Notes under the pieces: model-generated | Seen by the model: only the letters and a program-made list of their open reading frames with translations | The model's database searches: none | Told to the model about the DNA's origin: nothing | In this document: positions 26,131 to 34,547 of the stretch, in pieces | Position numbering within the stretch: position 1 is the first letter of the stretch | Layout: each line of letters begins with the position of its first letter | Source: Caballeronia temeraria | GTDB lineage: Bacteria > Pseudomonadota > Gammaproteobacteria > Burkholderiales > Burkholderiaceae | DNA: 64,000 nt | Direction of reading: 5' to 3' | Assembly: GCF_001544795.2 (NCBI RefSeq) | Contig: NZ_FCOI02000008.1 | Coordinates: 124,001 to 188,000 of the forward strand | Position numbers and translations under genes: made by a program

Positions 26131-26949
26131 ATGACAGAAGGGACGCCGCAAGAAGGCCGGCCGAATGATTCGAGTGAAGCGTCCAGTGGCGTGGCCGTCC
26201 TGGACCGGGCGTTCGCCATCCTCAATGCGTTCGGGCCGACCGACGACCGGCTGACGCTCACCGAGCTTTCACGCCGGACGGAGCTTTATAAAAGCACGGT
26301 TTTGAGACTGCTCGGCGCTTTGGAGCACGGCGGGTTCATCCGAAAACTGAGCGACGGGCAATATGCGATCGGTCATCAGCCGTTGCGGCTCGCGACGCTC
26401 TATCAGCGGTCGTTTCAGGTGGGACCTGTCGTCGAACCCTTGCTGCAACAGTTGAGCCGGGATCTTGGCGAGACGGCGAGTTTCTACGTGCGGCAGGGCG
26501 ATCATCGTCTGGTGCTGTATCGCGTCGAACCTAGCCGCAGCGTGCGGGTATCGATTCGGGTCGGAGAAGAGTTCGCGATCGACAAGGGTGCCTCCGGGAA
26601 GGTATTGCTCGCGTTCACGGAGACGGAGGATCCGCGCTGGCAAGAGATCCGGGAACGGCTATGGGCCGTCTCGTTCGGCGAGCGAGATCCGGAAACAGCA
26701 TCGGCTTCGGTGCCCGTGTTCGATTCAACCGGAGAGTTGCAGGGCGCGTTGACCCTTTCAGGACCCAAAGGCCGTTTCGATGCCCCGGCGGTCATCGATG
26801 CTGCATTGGCGACATTGCTCGATAGCGCCCGGCGCGCGACGATTGCGTTGGGCGGCAAAGGATCGAGGTACGACGCAAGCATAGCGAGCTTCGCGAAAGC
26901 GCCAGCGGCTACCGATGGAAGCGAGAACGTCGACCGGGCGGGGCGTTGA
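26131..26949 (+). CDS. IclR-family transcriptional regulator
   Basis: The 272-residue protein has the IclR winged helix (RAFAILNAFGPTDDRLTLTELSRRTELYKSTVLRLLGALEHGGFIRK, about residues 25-72). A GAF-like effector domain (about 90-250, with KGASGKVLLAF) follows. It diverges from the lyase/transferase/MFS/amidohydrolase operon. The intergenic region holds two copies of an AGTTCT-N7-AGAACT site, so it almost certainly controls that operon, probably with a pathway acid or CoA ester as effector. Confidence 0.93.
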   Translation: MTEGTPQEGRPNDSSEASSGVAVLDRAFAILNAFGPTDDRLTLTELSRRTELYKSTVLRLLGALEHGGFIRKLSDGQYAIGHQPLRLATLYQRSFQVGPVVEPLLQQLSRDLGETASFYVRQGDHRLVLYRVEPSRSVRVSIRVGEEFAIDKGASGKVLLAFTETEDPRWQEIRERLWAVSFGERDPETASASVPVFDSTGELQGALTLSGPKGRFDAPAVIDAALATLLDSARRATIALGGKGSRYDASIASFAKAPAATDGSENVDRAGR

Positions 26950-26990
26950 TCTGCTGGCCAACGTTCAGTCATTGAAGGAGACGAAGTGCG

Positions 26991-27503
26991 ATGACCAACA
27001 GAATGGCTGACCTCTTCCGATGTCTCTCGGCTGGCGTCTATGTGATCGGCGTGGCGGACGGCGCAACGAGGAACGCGTTCACGGCCAGTTCGGTCATGCA
27101 GGTTTCGTTCGACCCGCTGCTTGTTGCGCTCGCCATCAATCCGTCGCATGCGTCCTATCCGATACTCGACCGGGGACGGGCCTTTTCCATCAACGTGTTG
27201 CGCTCGGATCAGAAGCCGTTAGCCGAGCACTTCGGCACACACACGGGCAGCACGATCGACAAACTGTCGTCGACCCCTTGGCGGGCCGGCCGGAGCGGCG
27301 CGCCGCTGCTGCTCGATGCGCTGGCGTATTTCGACTGTCGGCTCTTTACCGAGGTCGAAGCCGGCGATCATCGTCTGGTGATCGGCGGTGTGATCGACGG
27401 CGCGGTCCTTTCTCCGGAAGCGCAGCCGTTGTTGTATGTCGCGACCGGCGATCTGGATCAGAGCGCCCAACTCTACGCAAAGACGTTCAACGAGTCGAAG
27501 TAG
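26991..27503 (+). CDS. Flavin reductase-like FMN-binding protein
   Basis: The 170-residue protein shows the split-barrel pattern of flavin reductases: LFRCLSAGVYVIGVADG, then NAFTASSVMQVSFDPLLVALAIN, FSINVL and HRLVIGGVIDGAVL. These enzymes supply reduced FMN/FAD to a monooxygenase or bind FMN themselves. GGAGACGAAG lies before ATG 26991, 41 bases after the IclR gene. No two-component oxygenase is in view, so its partner is unknown; it may be co-transcribed with the regulator. Confidence 0.88.
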   Translation: MTNRMADLFRCLSAGVYVIGVADGATRNAFTASSVMQVSFDPLLVALAINPSHASYPILDRGRAFSINVLRSDQKPLAEHFGTHTGSTIDKLSSTPWRAGRSGAPLLLDALAYFDCRLFTEVEAGDHRLVIGGVIDGAVLSPEAQPLLYVATGDLDQSAQLYAKTFNESK

Positions 27504-28004
27504 TCAATACCGCGTACCGTGATGATCGGTTCGACCGGCGCTGCCCGATTCGGAGCAGCGCCGCTCGTGGTTACACCTCGGTGGCCTTCCCGGCGCCGAG
27601 ATCCGCGCCGGTCGTCGGCTCGGCCGACGGGTCCGACGCCTTCACGGTCTCGGCGCGAATCATCAAGGTTGAACGGTTTCGCTCGCAGCGACCAAGAGGA
27701 CGCCGGAGCGTCGCTTACGGTCGTGATGCTGCAAGCCTCAGCGCGAAGGCACCGCACTGGCGTATCGCGGAGGGAAACCGCGTCGTGGAATGAAAAGGCC
27801 GCCTGTCCGGATCGAGTCCGCGACATCGGCCTGAATGGGAATCAGCAACGCGTATGCCACGTGATTCGCGTTGATTGCAGGGGCGGGCATCGTCGATGCT
27901 TCAGAGGCAATGGAGAGCGCTTCGATCAGGTCGTCGATGCACGCGGCATCGAAGCGCGATTTTTTAAAGCCACCGGAGCTGGCCGCAATCGGCCAGGATC
28001 GACA
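27504..28004. other. 500-base gap without a recognisable gene
   Basis: All six frames are open in places but give no domain, ribosome site or coherent codon use. It may hold the promoter of the receiver gene at 28005. Confidence 0.5.
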
Positions 28005-28349
28005 ATGCTGTTTCTGTTCGTCGAAGATGATGAAAACGTCGCAACGGCATTTGCCGAACTGGCCGCGTCGCTCGGCCATCACGCGGACGTCGCGCGCACC
28101 GGCGGCGAGGCGTTGCGCATGACGGGCCAGACGCGCTACGACTCCGTTTTCATGGATATCGGATTGCCCGATATCGACGGACGCAAGCTTTGCGAATTCG
28201 TTCGCTGCGCGGGCGCATCCACGGAAGCATGCATCGTCGCAGTGACCGGCACGCGTGGATTCGACATGGATTCATCGCGTCAATTCGACGGCTTTCTGCT
28301 CAAGCCTGTGACCGCATTGGAACTCGCGGAAGTCATTCGGAGTTGTTGA
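28005..28349 (+). CDS. Single-domain response regulator (CheY-like receiver)
   Basis: The 114-residue protein is a receiver domain only. It has the acidic pair in FVEDDE (residues 6-10), the phospho-acceptor Asp51 in SVFMDIGLPDIDGR, a Thr in AVTGTRG and Lys100 in FLLKPVT. AGGATCG precedes ATG 28005; in-frame sequence further upstream lacks homology. With no output domain it works by protein contact or phosphotransfer. The hybrid kinase at 31978, about 3.6 kb downstream, is a candidate partner (inference). Confidence 0.88.
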   Translation: MLFLFVEDDENVATAFAELAASLGHHADVARTGGEALRMTGQTRYDSVFMDIGLPDIDGRKLCEFVRCAGASTEACIVAVTGTRGFDMDSSRQFDGFLLKPVTALELAEVIRSC

Positions 28350-28459
28350 GGCGTGAATTCGGCCAGCAAGGCGCGGATCGGGCGGCAACGTATCCTGCAT
28401 AACATTCGCTTAAGGTGCGCCGCGCTACGATCGCAACACGACAACGCCCGTGCGCCTTC

Positions 28460-28678
28460 ATGAATCGATACTTCACCAATAAGCAGGGCGCCGTCCGCCG
28501 CATCATCGATCTGAAGCGCAATGGACCTGAGGCGTTCCGTGCGATGGTCGTCGGCACGCAGAAGGATGGCAGGGAAGTCCACGGACTCGAGCAGGTGCTC
28601 CTTCATTTGCGGATCGGGCGAATTGCGCATTTCACTTGCAGTAGTTCATTCGGCCCGGAGATCGTCTTCGTCAGCTAA
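28460..28678 (+). CDS. Small hypothetical protein (72 aa)
   Basis: The 72-residue frame MNRYFTNKQGAVRRIID... has GC-biased third positions like its neighbours and a balanced soluble composition, with a basic N-terminus and a C-terminus rich in beta formers (RIAHFTCSSSFGPEIVFVS). No ribosome site is obvious and I know no family. It lies between the receiver and DUF2252 genes in the same direction. Confidence 0.45.
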   Translation: MNRYFTNKQGAVRRIIDLKRNGPEAFRAMVVGTQKDGREVHGLEQVLLHLRIGRIAHFTCSSSFGPEIVFVS

Positions 28679-28810
28679 TGCGCTCTGATCGCGTCGCGTC
28701 GCGCCGCGTCGGTACGCGATCGTTGTGGGAACCTCGCCGGCCGCGTAAGCCGTTTGCAAGACGACGGCACAGCTCCTGCTCCGGTTGCTGACCACCCACG
28801 GCAAACGGAT

Positions 28811-30022
28811 ATGAGCAAGAACAACAAAGCGGATAAGGGGCTGCCCGCGCCCGATGATCGACAGGCGCTTCTGACCGAACTGCGCCGTTGCAAGATGGCG
28901 CGCTCGCCGCACGCGTACGTCAGAGGCAATACAGAGAGATTCTACGAGTGGGTGATCGAGGCGAATGGAGATTCGCTGCCTCACGGCCCCGCGATCTGGA
29001 TTTGCGGTGACTGCCACACCGGCAATCTCGGGCCGATTGCCAATGCGAAAGGCAAAGTGGAAATTCAGATTCGCGACCTCGATCAGACGGTGATCGGCAA
29101 CCCGGTGCATGACGTCGTTCGCCTCGGATTGTCCCTTGCAACGGCTGCGCGCGGGTCGGCATTGTCCGGCCTGAACGTCGTTCGAATGATCGAGGCGCTG
29201 GCCGCCGGATATGAAGCGGCCTTCGCGGATACGGTTGTCGACACCAAACGTCCCGAGCCTGTTCACGTGACGATGAAGGAGGCCGTGCGTCGATCGTGGC
29301 AGCATCTCGCGCGTGAGCGCATCGAAGATCTGCATCCGGCCATTCCCCTGGGAAAACGATTCTGGCCTCTTGCACCAGACGAGCGAAAGGCGATCGAAGC
29401 GCTCTTCGCCGACGAGAACATCGCGAGTCTGCCGACCAGCCTGAAGGGTCGCAAGGATTCGGGCGAGGTCGTCGTGCTGGACGCAGCATATTGGGTGAAA
29501 GGTTGCAGCTCGCTCGGCCGTCTGCGCTATGCGGTGCTACTCGATGTCGATGGCGGCGTCGTGGAAGGCGACGACCTGTGCCTGATGGACATCAAGGAAG
29601 GCGTGAAGGCCGCGGCCCCGCGTTACGAGGACGTGGCGATGCCGCGCGACAACGCCTTGCGGGTCCTCGAAGGTGCGCGACACTTGTCGCCGTATCTCGG
29701 CGAACGTATGCGCGCAGCACGCCTGCTCGATCGCGGAGTGGTGATACGCGAGTTGTTGCCGCAGGACATGAAGCTCGAGATCGAGCAACTCGGCAAGGAT
29801 GACGCGATGCATGTCGCGCACTATCTCGCGGCTGTCGTAGGCAAGGCGCACGCGCGGCAAATGGACGACGCAACAAAGCGAGCGTGGCGAACGGAACTCG
29901 GCCGCAATCGATCGAAGACCATCGACGCGCCGCTATGGCTATGGAACAGCATCGTCCAGTTGGTGAGCAGCCATGAAGCGGGGTATCTCGAGCACTGCCG
30001 GCGTTACGCGACCGGAGCTTGA
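28811..30022 (+). CDS. DUF2252-family protein
   Basis: The 403-residue protein carries the DUF2252 signatures KMARSPHAYVRGNTERFYEW near the N-terminus and WICGDCHTGNLGP in the middle, followed by RDLDQTVIGNPVHDVVRLG. The GDxHxxN pattern and following Asp resemble the catalytic loop and metal site of aminoglycoside-phosphotransferase-like kinases. The family is thought to be kinase-like but is uncharacterised. ATG 28811 gives the conserved N-terminus. No ribosome site is strong. The gene lies upstream of the KaiC operon in the same direction. Confidence 0.87.
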   Translation: MSKNNKADKGLPAPDDRQALLTELRRCKMARSPHAYVRGNTERFYEWVIEANGDSLPHGPAIWICGDCHTGNLGPIANAKGKVEIQIRDLDQTVIGNPVHDVVRLGLSLATAARGSALSGLNVVRMIEALAAGYEAAFADTVVDTKRPEPVHVTMKEAVRRSWQHLARERIEDLHPAIPLGKRFWPLAPDERKAIEALFADENIASLPTSLKGRKDSGEVVVLDAAYWVKGCSSLGRLRYAVLLDVDGGVVEGDDLCLMDIKEGVKAAAPRYEDVAMPRDNALRVLEGARHLSPYLGERMRAARLLDRGVVIRELLPQDMKLEIEQLGKDDAMHVAHYLAAVVGKAHARQMDDATKRAWRTELGRNRSKTIDAPLWLWNSIVQLVSSHEAGYLEHCRRYATGA

Positions 30023-30118
30023 TGACACGATTCAAGCCGGTATGCAGGGCGGCTTGTGATGACGGAACACGGAGCGCCGCGTGCTATCCTCCGAGGGGTG
30101 TCACGTTCAGAGTTACAC

Positions 30119-30481
30119 ATGAACACCCACGCGTCCGCAAAAATGAGTCGCCACGAACCTGAAGCGCTTCACCCAGGAAGTCTTCTGGGCGACTTTGTTC
30201 TCCCGCGCCTCGATGTCACGATAAGCCAGGCGGCGCGAGACTTGGGCGTGTCTCGTCAGACGTTACATCGAATTCTTGATTCTCGCGCCAGTGTCACGCC
30301 GGAGATGGCCGTGCGGCTGGAGGCGTTTTGTGGAATTCCTGCGGTGTTCTGGCTTGAACTGCAGTGCGCGCACGATCTTCGCCGCGCTCGAGCGTCCCTG
30401 GTACAGGCGCTTCCTCGCATTCCACGATATCGGCTTTCTCGCCTGGCGATGAGGCAACTCGGAGCAATTGATGGTCGCTAA
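30119..30481 (+). CDS. HigA-like XRE-family regulator without a toxin partner
   Basis: The 120-residue protein reads PGSLLGDFVLPRLDVTISQAARDLGVSRQTLHRILDSRASVTPEMAVRLEAFCGIPAVFWLELQ, which is the HigA (VapI) antitoxin HTH. No HigB-type gene lies before or after it. Its C-terminus overlaps the KaiC-like start by 11 bases, so the two genes are translationally coupled. Here it probably serves as the operon's DNA-binding regulator rather than an antitoxin (inference). I choose ATG 30119 because homology starts soon after. Confidence 0.85.
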   Translation: MNTHASAKMSRHEPEALHPGSLLGDFVLPRLDVTISQAARDLGVSRQTLHRILDSRASVTPEMAVRLEAFCGIPAVFWLELQCAHDLRRARASLVQALPRIPRYRLSRLAMRQLGAIDGR

Positions 30482-31970
30482 CACCGTATCGCCCCAATAC
30501 GCCCGAACGGGCGTCACAGGACTCGACGATATCCTTTCTGGCGGTCTCAGCAGGGGCAGCGTCTTCTTGCTCGAGGGTAGTCCCGGCACCGGCAAGACGA
30601 CCATCGCGCTGAGTTTCCTTCTAGCGGGTGCGGAACTGGGCGAACCGTGCCTCTACATCACGCTATCGGAAACCGCATTGGAGTTGCGAAAGGGCGCGCT
30701 GTCACATGGCTGGCACCTTCGCGATGAAATCATCATTTTCGAAGTCAGCCCCTCCGAGAGCTTGCTCGATGCGGACCAGCAACAGACCTTACTGTATTCA
30801 TCGGACCTGGAATTGGGCGAAACGACGCAACTGATTCTTCGCGAGTTCGAACGCGTCAAGCCGAAACGAGTCGTGATCGACAGTCTGTCCGAGATACGCC
30901 TGCTGGCGCAAAGCTCGTTACGTTACCGCCGCCAGATCCTCGCATTCAAACACTACTTCGTGGGGCGTGACGCAACCGTGTTGCTGCTGGACGATCTCAC
31001 GTCCGAGACGCCTGACAAGACGGTCCATAGTGTGGCTCATGGCGTCATCAAGCTCGAAGAGCTATCGCCACAGTATGGCGCGGAACGGCGTCGGCTCAAG
31101 ATACTCAAGTATCGAGGTCAGCAGTTCCGGGGCGGATATCACGACTTCACCATCAAGCATGGCGGCGTGTCTGTTTTCCCGCGCCTGGTGGCCGGTGAGC
31201 ACCGCACCAGCTTTGCACGCAAGCAAATGACGAGCGATGTCGCCGAGTTGGACGCCCTGCTGGGCGGTGGCGTTGAGCAAGGCTCGAGCACACTCATCCT
31301 TGGACCGGCAGGTACAGGCAAGAGTCTTTTCGCTATTCAGTTCGTGGTCGCCGCTGTCAGACGAGGCGAAAAGGCAGCGCTCTTCGTGTTCGACGAGGAG
31401 CTCGGATTGCTCTTCGACAGGGTCAACCAGATGGGCATCGACCTGGAAAAGATGAGAGCGGAGGGAAGTCTCCATATCGAACAGGTCGACGCAGCCGAAT
31501 TGTCGCCGGGTGAGTTTGCCTACCGTGTTCGTGCGAGCGTCGACACGGCGCGCGCGAAGACCGTTGTCATCGACAGTCTCAACGGCTATCAGGCAGCGAT
31601 GCCCGAGGAAAACGCCCTGGTCCTGCACGTGCATGAGCTCTTGCAGTACCTGAACCGGCAAGGCGTGAACACTTTCCTGACGGTGGCGCAGCATGGCCTG
31701 GTTGGCGATATGAAGGCGCCGGTCGATGTGACGTATCTCGCCGATACCGTCGTCCTGCTTCGCTATTTCGAGGCGCTGGGACGTGTCCGACGCGCGGTAT
31801 CGGTCATCAAGAAGCGTACCGGCGCGCATGAAGAGGCGATCCGCGAGTTTCGAATCGGAGCAACCGGTCTGCAGCTCGGCAAACCCTTAGCCGACTTCCA
31901 GGGCGTGCTGCGCGGTGTTCCGACTTTCGTTGGAAACGCATCGCCGTTACTTACCCCGAACAGGGATTGA
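30471..31970 (+). CDS. kaiC-like: KaiC-like double-domain RecA/AAA ATPase
   Basis: The 499-residue protein has two RecA-type domains as in cyanobacterial KaiC: CI with Walker A GSPGTGKT (36-43) and VVIDSLSEIR, CII with GPAGTGKS (278-285), paired Glu309-Glu310 and VVIDSLNGYQ. Where KaiC has its Ser431-Thr432 phosphosites before the ADT(I/V)(I/V)LL strand, this protein has Thr421-Tyr422 by eye alignment, so autophosphorylation is possible on Thr. No KaiA or KaiB gene is near. GGAG lies 6 bases before ATG 30471. It is coupled to the HigA-like gene upstream and lies 7 bases before the hybrid kinase gene. Confidence 0.92.
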   Translation: MVANTVSPQYARTGVTGLDDILSGGLSRGSVFLLEGSPGTGKTTIALSFLLAGAELGEPCLYITLSETALELRKGALSHGWHLRDEIIIFEVSPSESLLDADQQQTLLYSSDLELGETTQLILREFERVKPKRVVIDSLSEIRLLAQSSLRYRRQILAFKHYFVGRDATVLLLDDLTSETPDKTVHSVAHGVIKLEELSPQYGAERRRLKILKYRGQQFRGGYHDFTIKHGGVSVFPRLVAGEHRTSFARKQMTSDVAELDALLGGGVEQGSSTLILGPAGTGKSLFAIQFVVAAVRRGEKAALFVFDEELGLLFDRVNQMGIDLEKMRAEGSLHIEQVDAAELSPGEFAYRVRASVDTARAKTVVIDSLNGYQAAMPEENALVLHVHELLQYLNRQGVNTFLTVAQHGLVGDMKAPVDVTYLADTVVLLRYFEALGRVRRAVSVIKKRTGAHEEAIREFRIGATGLQLGKPLADFQGVLRGVPTFVGNASPLLTPNRD

Positions 31971-31977
31971 CGAGCGC

Positions 31978-34026
31978 ATGTCGGGGAACGATCGATGCCC
32001 GGTGCTGCTGCTCACGCCTTCAGGGCGTGATCTTGCTGTTGCACAGTCGCTTCTGGCGGCGGCAGGCATCGGCTCGGTGGCCTGCGCGAACGTGCAGCAG
32101 CTTGAGGGCAAAATGAGCGACGATGTCTGCTGCGCGATCGTTGCCGACGAAGCCCTCAACGGAGCCGACTTGACGCCTCTCGCCGATTGGGTTTCGTCGC
32201 AGCCGGCCTGGTCGGATCTGCCATTTGTCGTCCTGACGCAGCGAAGCGGAGGGGCCGACCGTCGACCGATGGCCGAACGGCTGACCCGGGCGCTTGGAAA
32301 CGTCACGTTCATCGAGCGTCCATTCCACTCGACGACATTCGTCAGCGTCGTCCAGACAGCCATGCGCGGCCGTTACCGGCAGTTCGAGGCGCGGGGGAGG
32401 ATGCTCGAGCTGCACGAAGGCGAGGCGCGTCTGAGAACAGCTTTGACCGCGGGACAACTGGGCTCGTGGACGCTTGATCTCGCCACGCGGACGCTCAGTG
32501 CATCGGCCACCTGTAAAGCGATTTTCGGTCGACGCGAAACCGACAGCTTCACTTACGCCGATCTCCTGACGAGTGTTCATCCGGGAGACATGGACCGAAT
32601 GCAGGCGGCAGTGGCACGCAGTATCGAAACCGGCTGCGACTACGCCATCGAGTATCGCAACGTATGGCCTGACGGAACGATGCATTGGGTCGATATCAGG
32701 GCGCGCATCGTGCGCGATGCGCGCGATCAAGTGGCGCAACTTGTCGGCGTCTCGTCCGATATCACGCCGAGAAAGACCTCCGAGGATCAACTGCGGCGTA
32801 TCAACGAGTCGCTCGAATCGAAGGTGCTGGAGCGCACCGCCCAACTCGAACACGCTCATCAGACCGTCCTGGAAGAGATACAACAGCGGGAGCATACGGA
32901 GAAGCTCCTACGCCAGGTCCAGAAGCTTGAAATGATCGGTCAGCTCACAGGCGGCATCGCCCACGATTTCAACAATCTTCTGATGGCGATCATGGCGAAC
33001 CTGGAGCTGGTGCGAAAGGACGTGCGGAAAGAGGAGCGGGTTGGCCGTCTGGTAGAGGGAGCGCTGAAGGGCGCTCAACGCGGTGCGGCACTGACTCAAC
33101 GACTGCTCGCTTTTGCCCGGCAGCAGGTGCTGAGTGTCGAGCCGGTTCGGTTGTCGACATTGGTGCATGGCATGACCGACCTGCTCGAGCGATCGATCAA
33201 TTCGACAATCGAGTTGAAGATTGAAACAGCGAACGACGTTCCCTACACGTCGGTGGACGCGAATCAGGTCGAACTCGCGATTCTGAATCTGGTCGTGAAC
33301 GCCCGCGACGCGATGCCTGACGGCGGGACGATTTACATCGATGTCGATACGGCCGTCTCAATCGATGACAAAGAGCTCAAGTCGGGCGACTACGTTCGCG
33401 TTACCGTGCGAGACACAGGCATAGGCATGGACGCCGCGACGCTCGCAAAAGCGATGGAGCCGTTTTTCACGACGAAGGAACCGGGGAAGGGAACAGGGCT
33501 CGGCCTGTCGATGATTCATGGTCTTGCGCGGCAGCTGCAAGGGGCGCTGCGTCTCGAAAGCACGGTGAGACAGGGCACCGTTGCATCGCTCTGGCTTCCT
33601 GTTTGCGAGGTCGAGCCGCAACTCGCGGAAACCGGGGCATTGACACCGGGCGACACGTCAACCGGTACGCCGGACGTTCGCGCGGTGATTCTTGTAGTCG
33701 ACGATGACCCGCTTATCGCATCCAGCACAGCGTACCTTTTGCAGGATCTGGGTCAGGACGTGATCGAGGTGAATTCCGGAGAAGAGGCATTGAACGTTCT
33801 GCGCAGCGGCAGGGCGGTTGACGTTCTGCTCACGGATTATTCAATGCCGAAGATGACAGGCGTCGAACTGGCGAGTGCTGCAAGAGCACTTCGGCCTGCG
33901 TTGCCGGTCATTCTCGCAACGGGATATGCCGAGTTGCCGGACAAAGCCGCGGCGGATTTGCCCCGTTTGCGCAAGCCGTATCAGCAGAGCCAACTCATGA
34001 TTGAAATAGCCAAGGCCGTGCGCTAA
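31978..34026 (+). CDS. Hybrid histidine kinase (pseudo-receiver, PAS, HisKA, HATPase, receiver)
   Basis: The 682-residue cytoplasmic kinase has, in order: a degenerate receiver-like domain (about 8-125, no clear phospho-Asp), a PAS/PAC domain (about 150-265), a coiled coil (about 268-315), HisKA with His329 in GGIAHDFNNLL, an HATPase (NLVVNARDAMPDGG, GTGLGLSMIHGLARQ) and a C-terminal receiver with Asp in VLLTDYSMPKMTG. There are no membrane helices, so it senses an internal signal. It starts 7 bases after the KaiC-like gene, so signal transfer between the two is likely. The lone receiver at 28005 could be an extra partner. Confidence 0.93.
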   Translation: MSGNDRCPVLLLTPSGRDLAVAQSLLAAAGIGSVACANVQQLEGKMSDDVCCAIVADEALNGADLTPLADWVSSQPAWSDLPFVVLTQRSGGADRRPMAERLTRALGNVTFIERPFHSTTFVSVVQTAMRGRYRQFEARGRMLELHEGEARLRTALTAGQLGSWTLDLATRTLSASATCKAIFGRRETDSFTYADLLTSVHPGDMDRMQAAVARSIETGCDYAIEYRNVWPDGTMHWVDIRARIVRDARDQVAQLVGVSSDITPRKTSEDQLRRINESLESKVLERTAQLEHAHQTVLEEIQQREHTEKLLRQVQKLEMIGQLTGGIAHDFNNLLMAIMANLELVRKDVRKEERVGRLVEGALKGAQRGAALTQRLLAFARQQVLSVEPVRLSTLVHGMTDLLERSINSTIELKIETANDVPYTSVDANQVELAILNLVVNARDAMPDGGTIYIDVDTAVSIDDKELKSGDYVRVTVRDTGIGMDAATLAKAMEPFFTTKEPGKGTGLGLSMIHGLARQLQGALRLESTVRQGTVASLWLPVCEVEPQLAETGALTPGDTSTGTPDVRAVILVVDDDPLIASSTAYLLQDLGQDVIEVNSGEEALNVLRSGRAVDVLLTDYSMPKMTGVELASAARALRPALPVILATGYAELPDKAAADLPRLRKPYQQSQLMIEIAKAVR

Positions 34027-34547
34027 AAGAGCGAAACGGTCATGGGCCGAACCAACTTCGCGCTTGCCTTGTAGCGTCTTCGTGCAGAGCGTTGTCAAAC
34101 GGGGAAAGCAATGGATTCCGTCCTCTGAGCGAAATCCGGAACAATGATTCCAATGGCCGCCAGAGCGTAGAGACGGAATAGCACGCGACGTAATCGCCAT
34201 GCGGCTCACATGGCGCACGTTGCCTTGCCAAGGCCACGCGAGGGTGTGCCCTTGCAGTGCTGGCCGCCATGAAAGTCGCCAATGACGGGAACGATTTCAC
34301 TTTCCGACCGCGGATCTTGGAGTCCCTCGCGCGCCCTTCGACCATTTCGATATCGCTCTCGCATTGGATCGACAACGGCGATGCATAACGGCCCTATCGC
34401 AACTATTTTACTAAGGACTTTGATTTTCGCGCCGTAAACAAAACAAGCGCCGAGACGTTTGTTCGTCGCCTGTCGCTTCATCCCTTTTGAGGCGCAAATC
34501 AACTCGACTCCGCTGAGTCGCGCATTTGTCAATCGAGAGAATTTCTC
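34027..34547. other. 520-base gap without a recognisable gene
   Basis: No coherent frame or hairpin is evident. The right part (34390-34450) is AT-richer and may carry the promoter of the lipoprotein gene. Confidence 0.45.

Noticed and set aside
30119..30481. Toxin-antitoxin pair
   Set aside because: The protein is HigA-like, but no HigB-type gene lies on either side. The overlapping partner is a KaiC-like ATPase.
34206..34532. Minus-strand frame in the gap before the beta-helix gene
   Set aside because: No recognisable content, ribosome site or coherent codon bias.
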